NCBI GenBank assembly: GCA_020284085.1 | Contig: JACEVL010000337.1 | Location: 459,273-523,272, forward strand | Direction of reading: 5' to 3' | Length of the DNA stretch: 64,000 nucleotides | From: Aporrectodea caliginosa | Lineage: Eukaryota; Annelida; Clitellata; Crassiclitellata; Lumbricidae | Shown here: piece after piece, positions 10,469-19,512 of the stretch | Layout: every line of letters starts with the position of its first letter | Numbering within the stretch: position 1 is the first letter of the stretch | Position numbers and translations under genes: made by a program | Notes under the pieces: generated by a model | Seen by the model: the letters and a program-made list of their open reading frames with translations, nothing else | What the model was told of the DNA's origin: nothing | The model's database searches: none

Positions 10469-10787
10469 TACCAAATCCATCTCGAAGAATCTACATAGAA
10501 ACTGCAGACAAAATAAAAAGCATCGTCGGCGATTAGGCCTACACTAATCGACCTATGTTGGACTACTTTCGTGGAATTGGACATAATTTAAGGTTTCAAA
10601 TTGTACATTACACATTTGTTATAATATTATTATTTATACTTAGTGATAATTTAAAACTTTCTATTATAAATCGGTGAAATCGCTGTTTTGGTGATCGCTA
10701 TTTTATGCAGTCGCTGTTTTGTGCATCGCTATTTTGTGATCGCGGTTTTGACGATCGCTGTTTTGTGATCGCGGTTTTGAACGTAAA

Positions 10788-10872
10788 CCTACAAAGCATA
10801 TCCGCCCAACGGGGGCTCGTACTCGGTAACTCTCGCTCTCTGTGCCATATGTTATCCAATGCGTTATCGGAC
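10788..10872 (-). mobile_element. SINE, tRNA-derived head half
   Basis: Reverse complement of the 5' head of the SINE at 34561: GTACTCGGTAACTCTCGCTC (B-box side) and GTTATCCAATGCGTTATC (A-box side). It completes the SINE begun at 8896-9053. The region 10873-11344 contains no convincing gene. Confidence 0.8.
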
Positions 10873-11344
10873 CCCCCTCCCCAAGAGGCCTCTGCCGAAG
10901 TCTATCAGACTCAGTATGCATAGCGCAGGAAACCAGTCAATGCAAAAATAGCCACCGATCCACTCAACCGTAATTGTGTCCTTGCATATAGGCGTGGCTT
11001 AAATAATTATTGCGGGGCTGTGGCGGCCATGTCGGAGTGCAACCACGTTACTGTTTGTTGTGCAGCGTTTAAGCTGGTTATATTCGTCTTAGGTTTAAGT
11101 AAAAACTGTCGTCAAAGCACTAAAAGATGTTGTTAGTTGGTGGAAGAACGTTTTCTTGTAAGGTTATAGTGAATAAATGGTGTCGATCCGTATACATTGA
11201 CATCTAGCCGTCTTACACACTTCGGACGATTGAGATGCCGGATTTCTTCAACTACGTTGTGGTAGGTAATTGAAGTCCTTATTTTGGTGTTGTTATGTTA
11301 GTCCCAGCTGTTAGCGTGACTTCATTAACATTTAAATTTTAATT

Positions 11345-11909
11345 GGTAAACGTGTAGTTTAGCGTCGTAAATTAGGCAAACTTATAGTATCGTGGGCAGA
11401 AGAATAATTATACGGTATCTTTGGGCATGCTGCGCGGACGCCGGACGGTACCAGGTTTTCTAATGACGACACTAACATTAACCCTGACCATAACCGACTC
11501 TCACGACGCCTAACCTGACTCTAACCACAGAATAGATAAAGCGATTCTATAAGCTTGCCGTAAATTATTCGCCATTGCATGGGTTGCAGCGTTGGTCGAA
11601 TACAAATGGGATTGAATATTCTTGCTAAAGAGAAGTCGGATGGATGAAAATAATTTTTGCTTAAATAGAGGTGGGCCGGATGAAATCTTGTTCGAAGCTG
11701 AACTGATGAAAAATAATTCTTCATTAAATAAAGTTGTATTGATGTAAAATAATTCCTGCTTAAATAGAAGCTGAATTGATGAAACGAATTCTTGCCTACT
11801 GGAAGCTGGATCGATTGAAAGGATTCTCCCCAAAGTAGAAATAACTCTGATGAAAAACAACAGTGTTACAACGGGCGAATAATTTACGACGCTAAACTAC
11901 ACGTTTACC
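11345..11909. mobile_element. foldback/MITE-like element with GGTAAACG ends and internal minisatellite
   Basis: A perfect 30-bp terminal inverted repeat (GGTAAACGTGTAGTTTAGCG...) lies at 11345-11374 and 11880-11909, flanked by the 8-bp duplication TTTTAATT (11337-11344, 11910-11917). The body 11600-11860 consists of imperfect units of about 38 bp containing GAAGCTGGATTGATGAAA. The frame 11860-11510 through these repeats is a by-product. A second internal TIR-like block at 11557-11600 suggests nested copies. Confidence 0.8.
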
Positions 11910-12423
11910 TTTTAATTCATTAACTCATTTTAGCTGTCTTAGCTTCATCACGTGGTAGCTCCATCAGTGTGACATATTTTTTAATGTTTCATTGCAACAT
12001 ATCTGTGATTGTGAAAGAACAAGTTTTTGACAGTTCCGAGTGATATGCTAGTTTACTATTGAAAATCTTAATAGAATTATGTATTCCATGAAATGCTGGA
12101 AGGTTTTACAGCTCATGTTCTTGCTTAGCAGGTATGGGACCTTGGGTTATGAGATCGGTTTCAGGAAAATCAGTTATAATTAGCAAGTATGTTTTATTTT
12201 GTTCGCAGGAAACAACTTCCTGCACACAAGCAGACTGCTGCTTCTGTCGCATGTCAATAACTTGACTTATCGTCCGCTGGCTGACATGGACTTCTCTTAG
12301 CCAAAGAAACAGAAGAAGACTTCTGACAGCAGTAGGGTGCTGTTTCCTCATAACCTTTGCCGTGTGTGGTCTTGTCAACTACAGTATCATCATAGGCAGC
12401 ACGTTTGTCATGATGCTGTGGTT

Positions 12424-13440
12424 GGATGAGCACTACCCACTCAGAGCTGTCGCGGTCACAACGAGAGAGCCTGAATTCGTCACTCCTGATATCAAACACC
12501 TTCTCAGACGCAAAAAAGGCTGATGCGGTCAAATCGGGAGGAGGAAGCGTCAGTGGTTGCGGAGAGAATCGGCAAGGCCATCGTCAAGGCCAACAGAAAG
12601 AAACTCAATGACCTTGACCCTCGTCACGGGACACAGAACCTGTGGTGCAGAGTCAACAAACTGACTCACAAGCCTCGCGGACAGGATCAGACAAGTCAGG
12701 TTTCAGCTGAGGACCTAAACACCCACTATGCCGTCATCTCAACGGATCCTGCTTACGTAGCTCCTCCTCCTCTGAGACATACCGCTCAACCAGACACCCC
12801 GATTCTCGCCGAAATGTCTGTATTTAACGTGCTAGACCACCTTCGACCAACCGCGGAGGGCAATGACCGGATGCCTGCCTGGTTTCTCCGCCATCTTGCT
12901 CCTGTCATCTCACACGCCTTGACGCATCTCATCAGCAGATCCCTCCTGCTTTAACAAGTTCCAACCCAGTGGAGAACTGCACTTATCCACCTCATTCCAA
13001 AAGTCACCACTACTACTGCTCTTCGTCGGTTCAAACAACATAGCAACCGCCGCAGAAGAGTTTAACCACATATCTACATGGGCAGAAGACAACAACCTCC
13101 GCCTCAATCTATCTACTTAAGACACGTGAGCTAATCATCTTCAAGAAGGGAAGGAGCAACACAGCTCATACTCCTCGGATTGTACCCAGTGCAGAGCGAG
13201 TCAACTCCATCCGGGTACTGGGAGTGACCATCAGCTCCGACCTCAGCATGACTCCACATCTTACAGAGGTACTCTCGTCATACGCGTCGTCTGTGTACGC
13301 TCTCAAAGTCCTGCGATCTCACGGCTTGGTGGGGGTTTACCCAGGCACGCGACCGGGCCAAGATCGAGAAACTTCTGGACAGGCTAAAGCGAAACGGGTT
13401 TCTCCCTCCAAACGCCTCTGCTGCGGAGCAATTGGCCGTT
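12424..13440 (+). pseudogene. non-LTR retrotransposon RT, 5' part, internally deleted and frameshifted
   Basis: The frame starting near 12424 reads DEHYPLRAV, EPEFVTPDIKHLLRR. After a one-base shift near 12520 it continues RLMRSNREEEASVVAERIGK, LWCRVNKLT, SAEDLNTHYAVIS, VFNVLDHLRP and MPAWFLRHLAPVISHALTHL, then VPTQWRTALIHLIPK. The catalytic RT palm including YxDD is deleted near 13020. Sequence resumes with the thumb and connector (EEFNHISTWAEDNNLRLNLS, VNSIRVLGVTISSDL, RAKIEKLLDRLKRNGFLPP, AAEQLA). The reading is cut at 13440 by a hAT insertion and its C-terminus resumes at 25378. Confidence 0.88.
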
Positions 13441-13733
13441 TTGGCCCAGGCGCGGATTTAGAGGGGGGCGGAGCCGGCGTACGCCCCCCTAAACCTGCAG
13501 CAAATGTTCTCAAACTAAACTGACCTAAAACTAATATAACTGCAATTTGGGAATAGGATGTTTGAAGTAGCTGGACCGGCAGAATGGAGCTCTCTTACCG
13601 GAGCTCTCTTACCTACTTACCTGAGTTGCTAGCAGACGTTGCCCACGTGACCAATGACTTTTGCCGTGACGTCATTCACAAAGTTCATGTACAGACAAAA
13701 TTTACGTAAATAGAAATTGGTCAATTAAAAAAT

Positions 13734-13806
13734 ATGTCGAGTGGTCCGCCGTCAAAACGGCTTAAACAAGCAGTTTTATCATTCGCGAATAAGCCGACTG
13801 CCGTTG
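13734..13806 (+). CDS. candidate first exon of a hAT transposase
   Basis: ATG at 13734 opens MSSGPPSKRLKQAVLSFANK, a basic SKRLKQ..L.SF start like those of zinc-finger (TTF/ZMYM-type) hAT transposases. The exon ends at a consensus donor (TTG|GTAAGA) at 13806/13807. No catalytic exons are visible before the LTR insertion, so the gene is incomplete. Possible second-exon sequence at 13841-13950 (MAYDYNFEIRRADSS) is speculative. Confidence 0.45.
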
Positions 13807-14319
13807 GTAAGACATAGGCCTATCTTAGGCCTAAATCTCAAAAGATGGCATATGATTATAATTTTGAAATTCGTCGTGCTGATTCTAGCCGCCGAAAGCG
13901 TTCAGCTGCCGATATTATGGACAAATGCAAATCAAGGATATAGAACTAGGCCTACTCATATAATCATTCTCTTAACGCTCAGTGGCGTGCGGTCCATGGA
14001 TGAGGCGCATGATCCATCCCTTGCTTATTGAATCTATTTTTATACAAATACTAGTGTATTCAATTTCTATCATTACTATGTTAATTATCGTATGATAAAT
14101 TGGCATCGACTATATTATTTTTAGTTGGGGGCAGCCAGGGCCGCCGAAAGGGGGAGGGGCAAATTCCCAGGGGCCCGGCGGTGTGAGGGGGCCCGGAGTG
14201 CCCGGGGAAAAAGTAAACAATGTAAGAAGTTTAACAAATACGAAGACATTCTGCATGTAGAATTGCGAGTTTGAAAATTATTATTATTATACATTTATCA
14301 ATGATATTGCAATATTTCA

Positions 14320-14883
14320 GCATTTGCACCAGAACATTTACCATTTCAGAACAACATAGTGTCATTAAATCCCAAAGAAGATGGCAATTGTCTATTTTCA
14401 TCAATTTCTGACCAAATGAAGCTATGTCTCTGCAAAAACATAAGTCCAGCTACAATAAGAAGTGACATCGTTCAGTATCTTTGGGACCGACGTGATAGTC
14501 TTACCTTGTTGGATGGCACTACAGTACATCTGTCTGAAAAAGTTTCACATGGCGATGTTGAGTCTTACCTTCATGAAATGGCACAGCCAGGTACTTTTGG
14601 TGACCACATAATGATACTAGGAGCCTGCTGCCTGTACCTTGTTCAGTTCACAATATTGTCTTCACTTGGCGACAATGCCACAGCTGTTGTGGCTCCTAAT
14701 GAGAGTAGCACCATCATGCCTGACTTGCCAATGTTGCTACTTGGACATATTGCAGAAGGCAAAGGAGACCATTACGTGAGCCTTGTTGGTGGCACAATTC
14801 GAACTCCGCCATTGGAGCAGGAAGCATCTGCCACTCAGCCAATACCACTTGCACAAGCAGCCAGTAATATTAAAGTTCCCTAA
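14320..14883 (+). CDS. OTU-family cysteine protease domain, exon inside the hAT element
   Basis: The frame from a plausible splice acceptor (TATTTCAG|CATTTG) near 14319 runs in frame into the OTU core and stops at 14881-14883. Signatures are DGNCLFSSIS, with the candidate catalytic Cys in NCLF, a FGDHIMILGA segment matching the usual W-G-D-h-h-h-h-A block, and GDHYVSL with the candidate catalytic His. About 188 codons are open. OTU domains remove ubiquitin, and several animal and plant transposon families carry them; a role in protecting the transposase is conjecture. The first codon in the open frame is GTG, so the protein must begin in an upstream exon. It ends in a Pro/Gln-rich tail typical of a degenerating or chimeric C-terminus. 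Confidence 0.7.
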   Translation, partial: AFAPEHLPFQNNIVSLNPKEDGNCLFSSISDQMKLCLCKNISPATIRSDIVQYLWDRRDSLTLLDGTTVHLSEKVSHGDVESYLHEMAQPGTFGDHIMILGACCLYLVQFTILSSLGDNATAVVAPNESSTIMPDLPMLLLGHIAEGKGDHYVSLVGGTIRTPPLEQEASATQPIPLAQAASNIKVP

Positions 14884-14924
14884 CATTTTCTATAAAAAGG
14901 ATCATTATAGTTTTGCGTGATCTA

Positions 14925-14926
<2 letters not shown>

Positions 14927-14984
<58 letters not shown>
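14927..14984. repeat. (TA)n microsatellite at LTR insertion site, left side
   Basis: The LTR retrotransposon inserted in a TA run; the other half is at 25279-25314. Because both flanks are TA, the exact target duplication cannot be read. Confidence 0.9.
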
Positions 14985-14991
<7 letters not shown>

Positions 14992-15231
14992 TCGTTCTAC
15001 TACTACCAGTGTACCATGTAAGTCTAGTAAGTAAGTCTACTGTAACACTCTTTATTGTCTAACCACCAATTATACACTATGTAAGTTACACAGAGCTCGT
15101 GACTCCACCACACGCACCGACTGGTGATAATTGCCGGAACTGTCCTTAAATACTCCCACGATGACGACGATGGCAGCCTAGCCCGGCCAGCCGCACATGC
15201 ATGCACCAGCTCCTCCCATGATGACACTACA
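14985..15231 (-). repeat. 3' LTR (247 bp)
   Basis: Identical to 25032-25278 except at the second base of the plus-strand end (TATAGTGTC here, TGTAGTGTC there). A polyadenylation signal AATAAA (minus strand) lies at 15051-15056. Confidence 0.95.
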
Positions 15232-15526
15232 TGGTCAGTCACAATAAAAAACCCGAGCCGCGGGTTTTCTTGCAACCCAGGTGCGTGTGGAGAACCAACA
15301 AATAATCAAGCGCGATAACAGTAAAACAATGAAAGTTCAAATCAACTAGTAAGCAACAATCAAAGCGTAATAACATCGTACGTCTCAATCAGCATAATCC
15401 ATAATGTTGATAAACACAAGAAAGCTAACATGACATCAGTAAATAATGTACTCAAACGCGAAACTAAACGATAACAATAAAGTTCGGTTAGCAATCACAA
15501 CCAAAACTAAAGAAATAATGTAACCA
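15232..15526 (-). other. 3' untranslated stretch between env-like gene and 3' LTR
   Basis: About 295 bases with no open frame of note. It contains a short CCCG/CGGG inverted repeat near 15252-15266. The bases adjoining the LTR are not purine-rich on the coding strand, so the usual polypurine primer is not evident. Confidence 0.5.
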
Positions 15527-17621
15527 TTATTGTAAAGCGAGTGGAACATTGAACTCCGAACTAGAAATGTAAAGTTTAACAGAATAACGCTTTGTCGGTC
15601 CAATAATGTTCTCCAGTCGTTTAGCTGCACCGCAAGTAATGGGTAGCGACTGCGGCAACAAAATACGAATTTGTGACGGTTTATGTAAAACTGTAATGTG
15701 CCACTGAAACCGTAATTTACGTCCCAAACAACGACGCGAGAGACTAATGTGAGAAATTGCATTTACAGCGACGATGTCATAATCATTCAAAGCATATCGC
15801 AGCTCGTACCAAGGAATCACAACCGTGTCTTCTGTGTTTAATATGTGCATAGTTAACCGAACCGACTTAGCAGTCGACGATTTCCCACAGTAGCAAAATT
15901 TCCGAACAATCCCACTTAAAAATATGAACAAAAGAAACATGATCACCGTAATCTGGAACCAAGGAAACTCTGCATAACCCAATGAAACCGTGGAACTGGA
16001 TGTGGTAACAGTTGTTGACCGTGAAAAAATCCAAACCGGTGGAATAGAATTAGCTTGTACGACCTGTGGTAGCGCCAATACAATAGCCGACAATCGATGC
16101 ACCCTAATCACCAAATAAATAGTTACTATAGTAAGCAAAGTAATCAGAACGGATCCAACAGGTATAATAAAAGATTGTGAAGTAGAGTACCATGGAGAAT
16201 CCGTATTACCTAACATGTCAAGTTGATCTCGAAATATGTCTGCCTTTGACTTAAATATAACCTGCCCGTCCTTGACAGACTGCATAGCTCTTGCAAATTC
16301 TTCAGTCAACTGTTCATCAGCCGCCGTGGATGCATTTGAATGAGTTAAAAAAATAGGTAACTGTAGTGTAATTTGTTCAGCCACTGTAGCATCAGCCTTC
16401 AATGTATCCCAGTCCGATCGACCAAAGAACTGTTGAATGACAGCCAAGTTAAGCTGGTGCACCACTGTATGCGTCGTGTTAAATAGGTCAGCCTCCTGGC
16501 ACGAAGCAGGGAAAATATACTGATCAGTAATCAGTGTGCATTCATTAGGGATGGAAATATGACAAGAAATGCATGCTGCGATCCGCTTAGGATGTAATGT
16601 AGGACAATTCAACGTCATGTCAGATAAACTATTTTCAATCGCTATTGTATTGGATGTTAAATACACAAATGATGACGGCTTTTGATTAAGAAGAAGCATC
16701 GCGCAAAACCTCTGAACAGAAACTGGATCATCAATATATAATGCCAATATACATGCTTCCGGATTAGTGGTTAACTGGATGTCACTCATGTCAACAATGC
16801 GAAAATTGTCACCGCTCTGTAATGACGGTAGCACCTCCCAGACGGCAAACGTGTGACTGACGGAATCAACCGCAAAATAACGGGGTAAGTGGTCAAGTAA
16901 CGTAGCATGCTGATTGTCTGCACTAATACTCTTGGCTACAACCGTGACTTTATAGAGTTCCATAGAAAAATTTAAAGTTGTAATAGGAATTTTCAATGTA
17001 ATGTAAATGAAACTGCGCTGTATAGTAGCAATATGAGTATTAACTCTGTAAAAGTATGCAGGATCATTGACTAGCAGTCGAACAGATAGCCTTAAAGACT
17101 CCAAATGTCTGGTAAGTCGTACCAGTACGCGTCGAATGTCCTCCTTATGCACAAGAGTGGCCTCCAACCTTCCTGCAACTAGTGACTCAACAGATAACAA
17201 CAGACTATGCAAATTAGCTTCCAAACACGTGAAATTATACAGTGTCTCAGCCATGTAAAAAGCCATCTGCAATGACGTCTGAAAATCCAATCTCATGGCT
17301 CTGCCTATGTCCAACAAAATTTTATCGTGACCAGTAACCTGTGAACGAATAGCATCCAACCTTTGGTTAGTAATACTAGTTGCACTAGCTAAATTAGTAA
17401 CGTCTGCCTCAAACTGACCAAGTGTGCGTTGCTGATTTTCAAGGACCGTCTTAATACGATCCTGCATCGCTTGAATATCCGAATCCCTTGCAACTCCAAA
17501 CAAAGAATGAGCCACATCACCAATGAAATTGACAAATCCCCGTTTATGAATACGTGGTCTGTGACGCTTACCTCGCTCACCTTTAAGTGTATTTCGGACA
17601 CGGTCGACCAGATTATTAATT
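15527..17621 (-). pseudogene. env-like gene, distal part (fusion subunit, two membrane segments)
   Basis: Open for about 698 codons from the insertion border to a TAA at 15527. Near the start is a basic, furin-like cleavage region (17540-17575) followed by GFVNFIGDVAHSLFGVA. That order is typical of class I F-type envelope proteins of errantiviruses and baculoviruses, where the fusion peptide follows the cleavage site. The next roughly 100 residues look like a heptad-repeat coiled coil. A first membrane segment maps to about 16095-16170 (SVLITLLTIVTIYLVIRV) and a second to about 15903-15970 (FQITVIMFLLFIFLSGIV), then a tail of about 125 residues. A second membrane span is unusual. The listed first codon is GTG at 17515; the frame is open upstream of it, so no start is implied there. 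The gene is split from its N-terminal part by the insertion at 17626-18250. Confidence 0.8.
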
Positions 17622-17626
17622 TTAAC
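17616..17626. repeat. 11-bp duplicated target, copy 1 (contains TTAA)
   Basis: TTAATTTTAAC here and at 18251-18261 flank the piggyBac-like insertion. The enclosed TTAA words (17622-17625 and 18251-18254) fit the TTAA-specific integration of piggyBac. Confidence 0.8.
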
Positions 17627-18250
17627 TAACCTGGGGTGAATTTTTCACCCCACTGTCAGTATTTGCGCTGAATTTTTTTACAGCTTTGGAATTATGCCGT
17701 GCGCCTTTGTGTATCTGTTCATAGATGACTTTTGCTTAATTCCATATATTTTGTCTTACTTATTTTGGATGAATGGTCACGTGACTGACGTCATACCGTG
17801 GCCATTTTTATTGGTAATTTGTGTGAAAGATGTCTCGACGGTTATCTGCTGCTAATGCTGCTAAACTGATATCCGAATGGATTGAAAATGATGACAAAGA
17901 TGAGGATAATGTAGAGTTTGATGATAGTAGTGATGTCTCGGAGCTAGATAATGTTGAAATCGATGATGGTTGCGAGGACAGTGATGTAGATAGCGATTTA
18001 CTGAGTGACGCTGATGGAACGCATGCAACAAAGCGTTACTTGTGTGTAGATGACTGTAGACTCGATGATTGTGCTGATAGTTGACTTTAGTTAGGTTTCC
18101 TAGTTTTGCAGTTTTATGTTGAACTTGGTACAATTACCATTGTTGATCGAACATGGTTTAATTTTATATCACATGCCTGAAATAGTGAGGGGTGAAAAAT
18201 TCACCCCAGGTTATCCAATGTGTGATTTTTTATAGGTTAGCCTCTGAGGG
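17626..18250 (+). mobile_element. piggyBac-like non-autonomous element inside env
   Basis: Flanked by TTAA on both sides. The left end reads CTAACCTGGGGTGAATTTTT and the right end carries the inverse of that block (GGGGTGAAAAATTCACCCC, 18191-18209) plus 40 extra bases ending CCTCTGAGGG. The right terminus read inward is TTAACCCTCAGAGG, matching the CCCT start of piggyBac inverted repeats and other copies at 32501, 57422 and 60713. Inside lies a short acidic frame resembling a piggyBac transposase N-terminus (17830-18084). Confidence 0.8.
17830..18084 (+). pseudogene. piggyBac transposase N-terminal remnant
   Basis: Starts MSRRLSAANAAKLISEW, then runs into an Asp/Glu-rich stretch (EDNVEFDDSSDVSELDNVEI). 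This is the usual look of the first 60-80 residues of PGBD-type transposases (MSRRL..EEA...I with acidic patches). It stops after 84 codons, before any catalytic Asp, so it is an internal-deletion relic that needs a transposase in trans. The upstream 17700-17829 may hold its promoter. Confidence 0.65.
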
Positions 18251-18261
18251 TTAATTTTAAC

Positions 18262-18569
18262 TTCTGCTCTCCTATGTAAATTGTGTATTGCTGTAAACAT
18301 ACTAAGGTAATCAGAACAACTGCTTGGCGTTGAAGTATTTCCAAACATACAAAGAGGTTCATCAACCACTGGTGGCAGCGATTTGACCCTGGGCAATGCA
18401 ACATCAAAGGTGTGAACCCAAACATCTGTACTGACCTCCAACACACCCAATGAGTGCAAATACACCCCATAAGCTCCTCGATTGAGAACGACTCCAGGCG
18501 TCGCATAAATCAGATTAACGTTCATGATCACGAGCAGAGCCATGATAATCAATTCCCAGGGAATCCATC
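18262..18569 (-). pseudogene. env-like gene, proximal part (signal peptide and start of receptor-binding subunit)
   Basis: The minus-strand frame begins right after a candidate splice acceptor. An ATG at 18543 opens a hydrophobic leader (MALLVIMNVNLIYATPG) that looks like a signal peptide. The mature part includes VYLHSLGVLEVSTDVW and the Cys-containing LCMFGNTSTPSSC. The reading is in phase with the distal env part but is cut by the element at 17626-18250. The Env protein family recognition is mainly by context and the distal fusion-peptide region; sequence conservation of this subunit is normally low. Confidence 0.7.
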
Positions 18570-18590
18570 CTATAATAAAATAGAATAAAA
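18570..18590 (-). promoter_or_regulatory. candidate 3' splice site for env mRNA
   Basis: On the coding strand a T-rich tract TTCTATTTTATTATAG precedes the env frame, and the frame stays open from the AG. Env of LTR retroelements is normally expressed from a spliced RNA, so this is a sensible acceptor. The matching donor near the leader or gag start was not identified. Confidence 0.5.
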
Positions 18591-19512
18591 TAAAGTTTGA
18601 TTAACCAGACTATTATAGCACCCCTACCCATTACACCACTCAATTCAATCATGAGCAACCTCGAAAGTGAAACTGAATTCTAAGAATAAAAGACAGAGAG
18701 GAGAGGTTTAACGATTTAAAATCATACCACTCTAGCTTGCCAAAATAAGATAAGAGTTGAATGATAGCATATTCTCGCTCACTAATCGACTGTACTAGCA
18801 CGGCTATCTCTCCAAACAAATTTGGCAGAGGTGCAGGACAGGCAGAATCTGAGCTGCTCCGGCTGCATGCATCCGCCTACGGTGACAAGGTCAGTACAAG
18901 GACAAGTGGTAGACTATGCTGGCTTAAGGGAACGAAAATGACTAAAGGCAATATGATCACTGACAGAATCAGACACTTTACGAGTCCTATATATCTAACA
19001 AGAACAAATTATGTCTCGATATCAGTGATTAGAAGCGAACATCACTGATCAGAAGCTACGCAAAACTGCTAACATTAATACGTCATAAAACGATATACTT
19101 TATATATACAATATGGTGTTAACTTCTTTCACTCCGTTTCTCCAATAAAACACTGCACTGTAATAAGACCCGTCAATTAGTGATTAGATAGTCCCTCTCC
19201 AACAAAACCTTCAGGTTGGCGAACTGACATATCGTACCATATTTATCCACGACTACGAAGTCGATTTCCTAGCGCTGAATTTACCCGTTGTGGTAAATGT
19301 GTAAATAGATGATCGGCCGATCTTAATCTCTAGAATATTAATGAAATGCGCTGTATAGTATTCACTCTTGTGACCTTCACAGCATAATCCACTAAAGTAA
19401 AATATAGCAGGCTTCAATCCAATCACAAGAGGTGAATATTCTCCCTAAAACATGTACACATGTCATCATTCTCAGGAGACCACAGTGGTAACGAAAATCA
19501 GTTGCAACCAGT
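18591..19512 (-). other. pol-env spacer
   Basis: About 920 bases between the end of pol and the env acceptor, with no frame above about 95 codons that resembles a protein family. It may hold RNA-processing signals or a lost accessory frame; nothing can be supported. Confidence 0.5.

Larger units (their letters stand above)
9058..10785. mobile_element. 1.73-kb element with 106-bp terminal inverted repeats (Mutator-like architecture)
   Basis: The arms 9058-9163 and 10680-10785 are inverted copies matching at 104 of 106 positions. The arms are themselves made of short repeats (AAAACAGCGATC / AAAATAGCGATC). The flanks carry CCTACAAAGC at 9044-9053 and 10788-10797, a 9-10 bp target duplication of SINE sequence; the unbroken SINE copy at about 34640-34660 has this word once. 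Long inverted repeats with a 9-10 bp duplication fit Mutator-like elements. No transposase frame is present, and the interior was colonised by two MITEs (9366-9665, 9668-10468). Confidence 0.88.

Noticed and set aside
12106..12532. Minus-strand frames of 90-92 codons
   Set aside because: They are antisense to the retrotransposon RT reading (12424 onward) and show no family resemblance.
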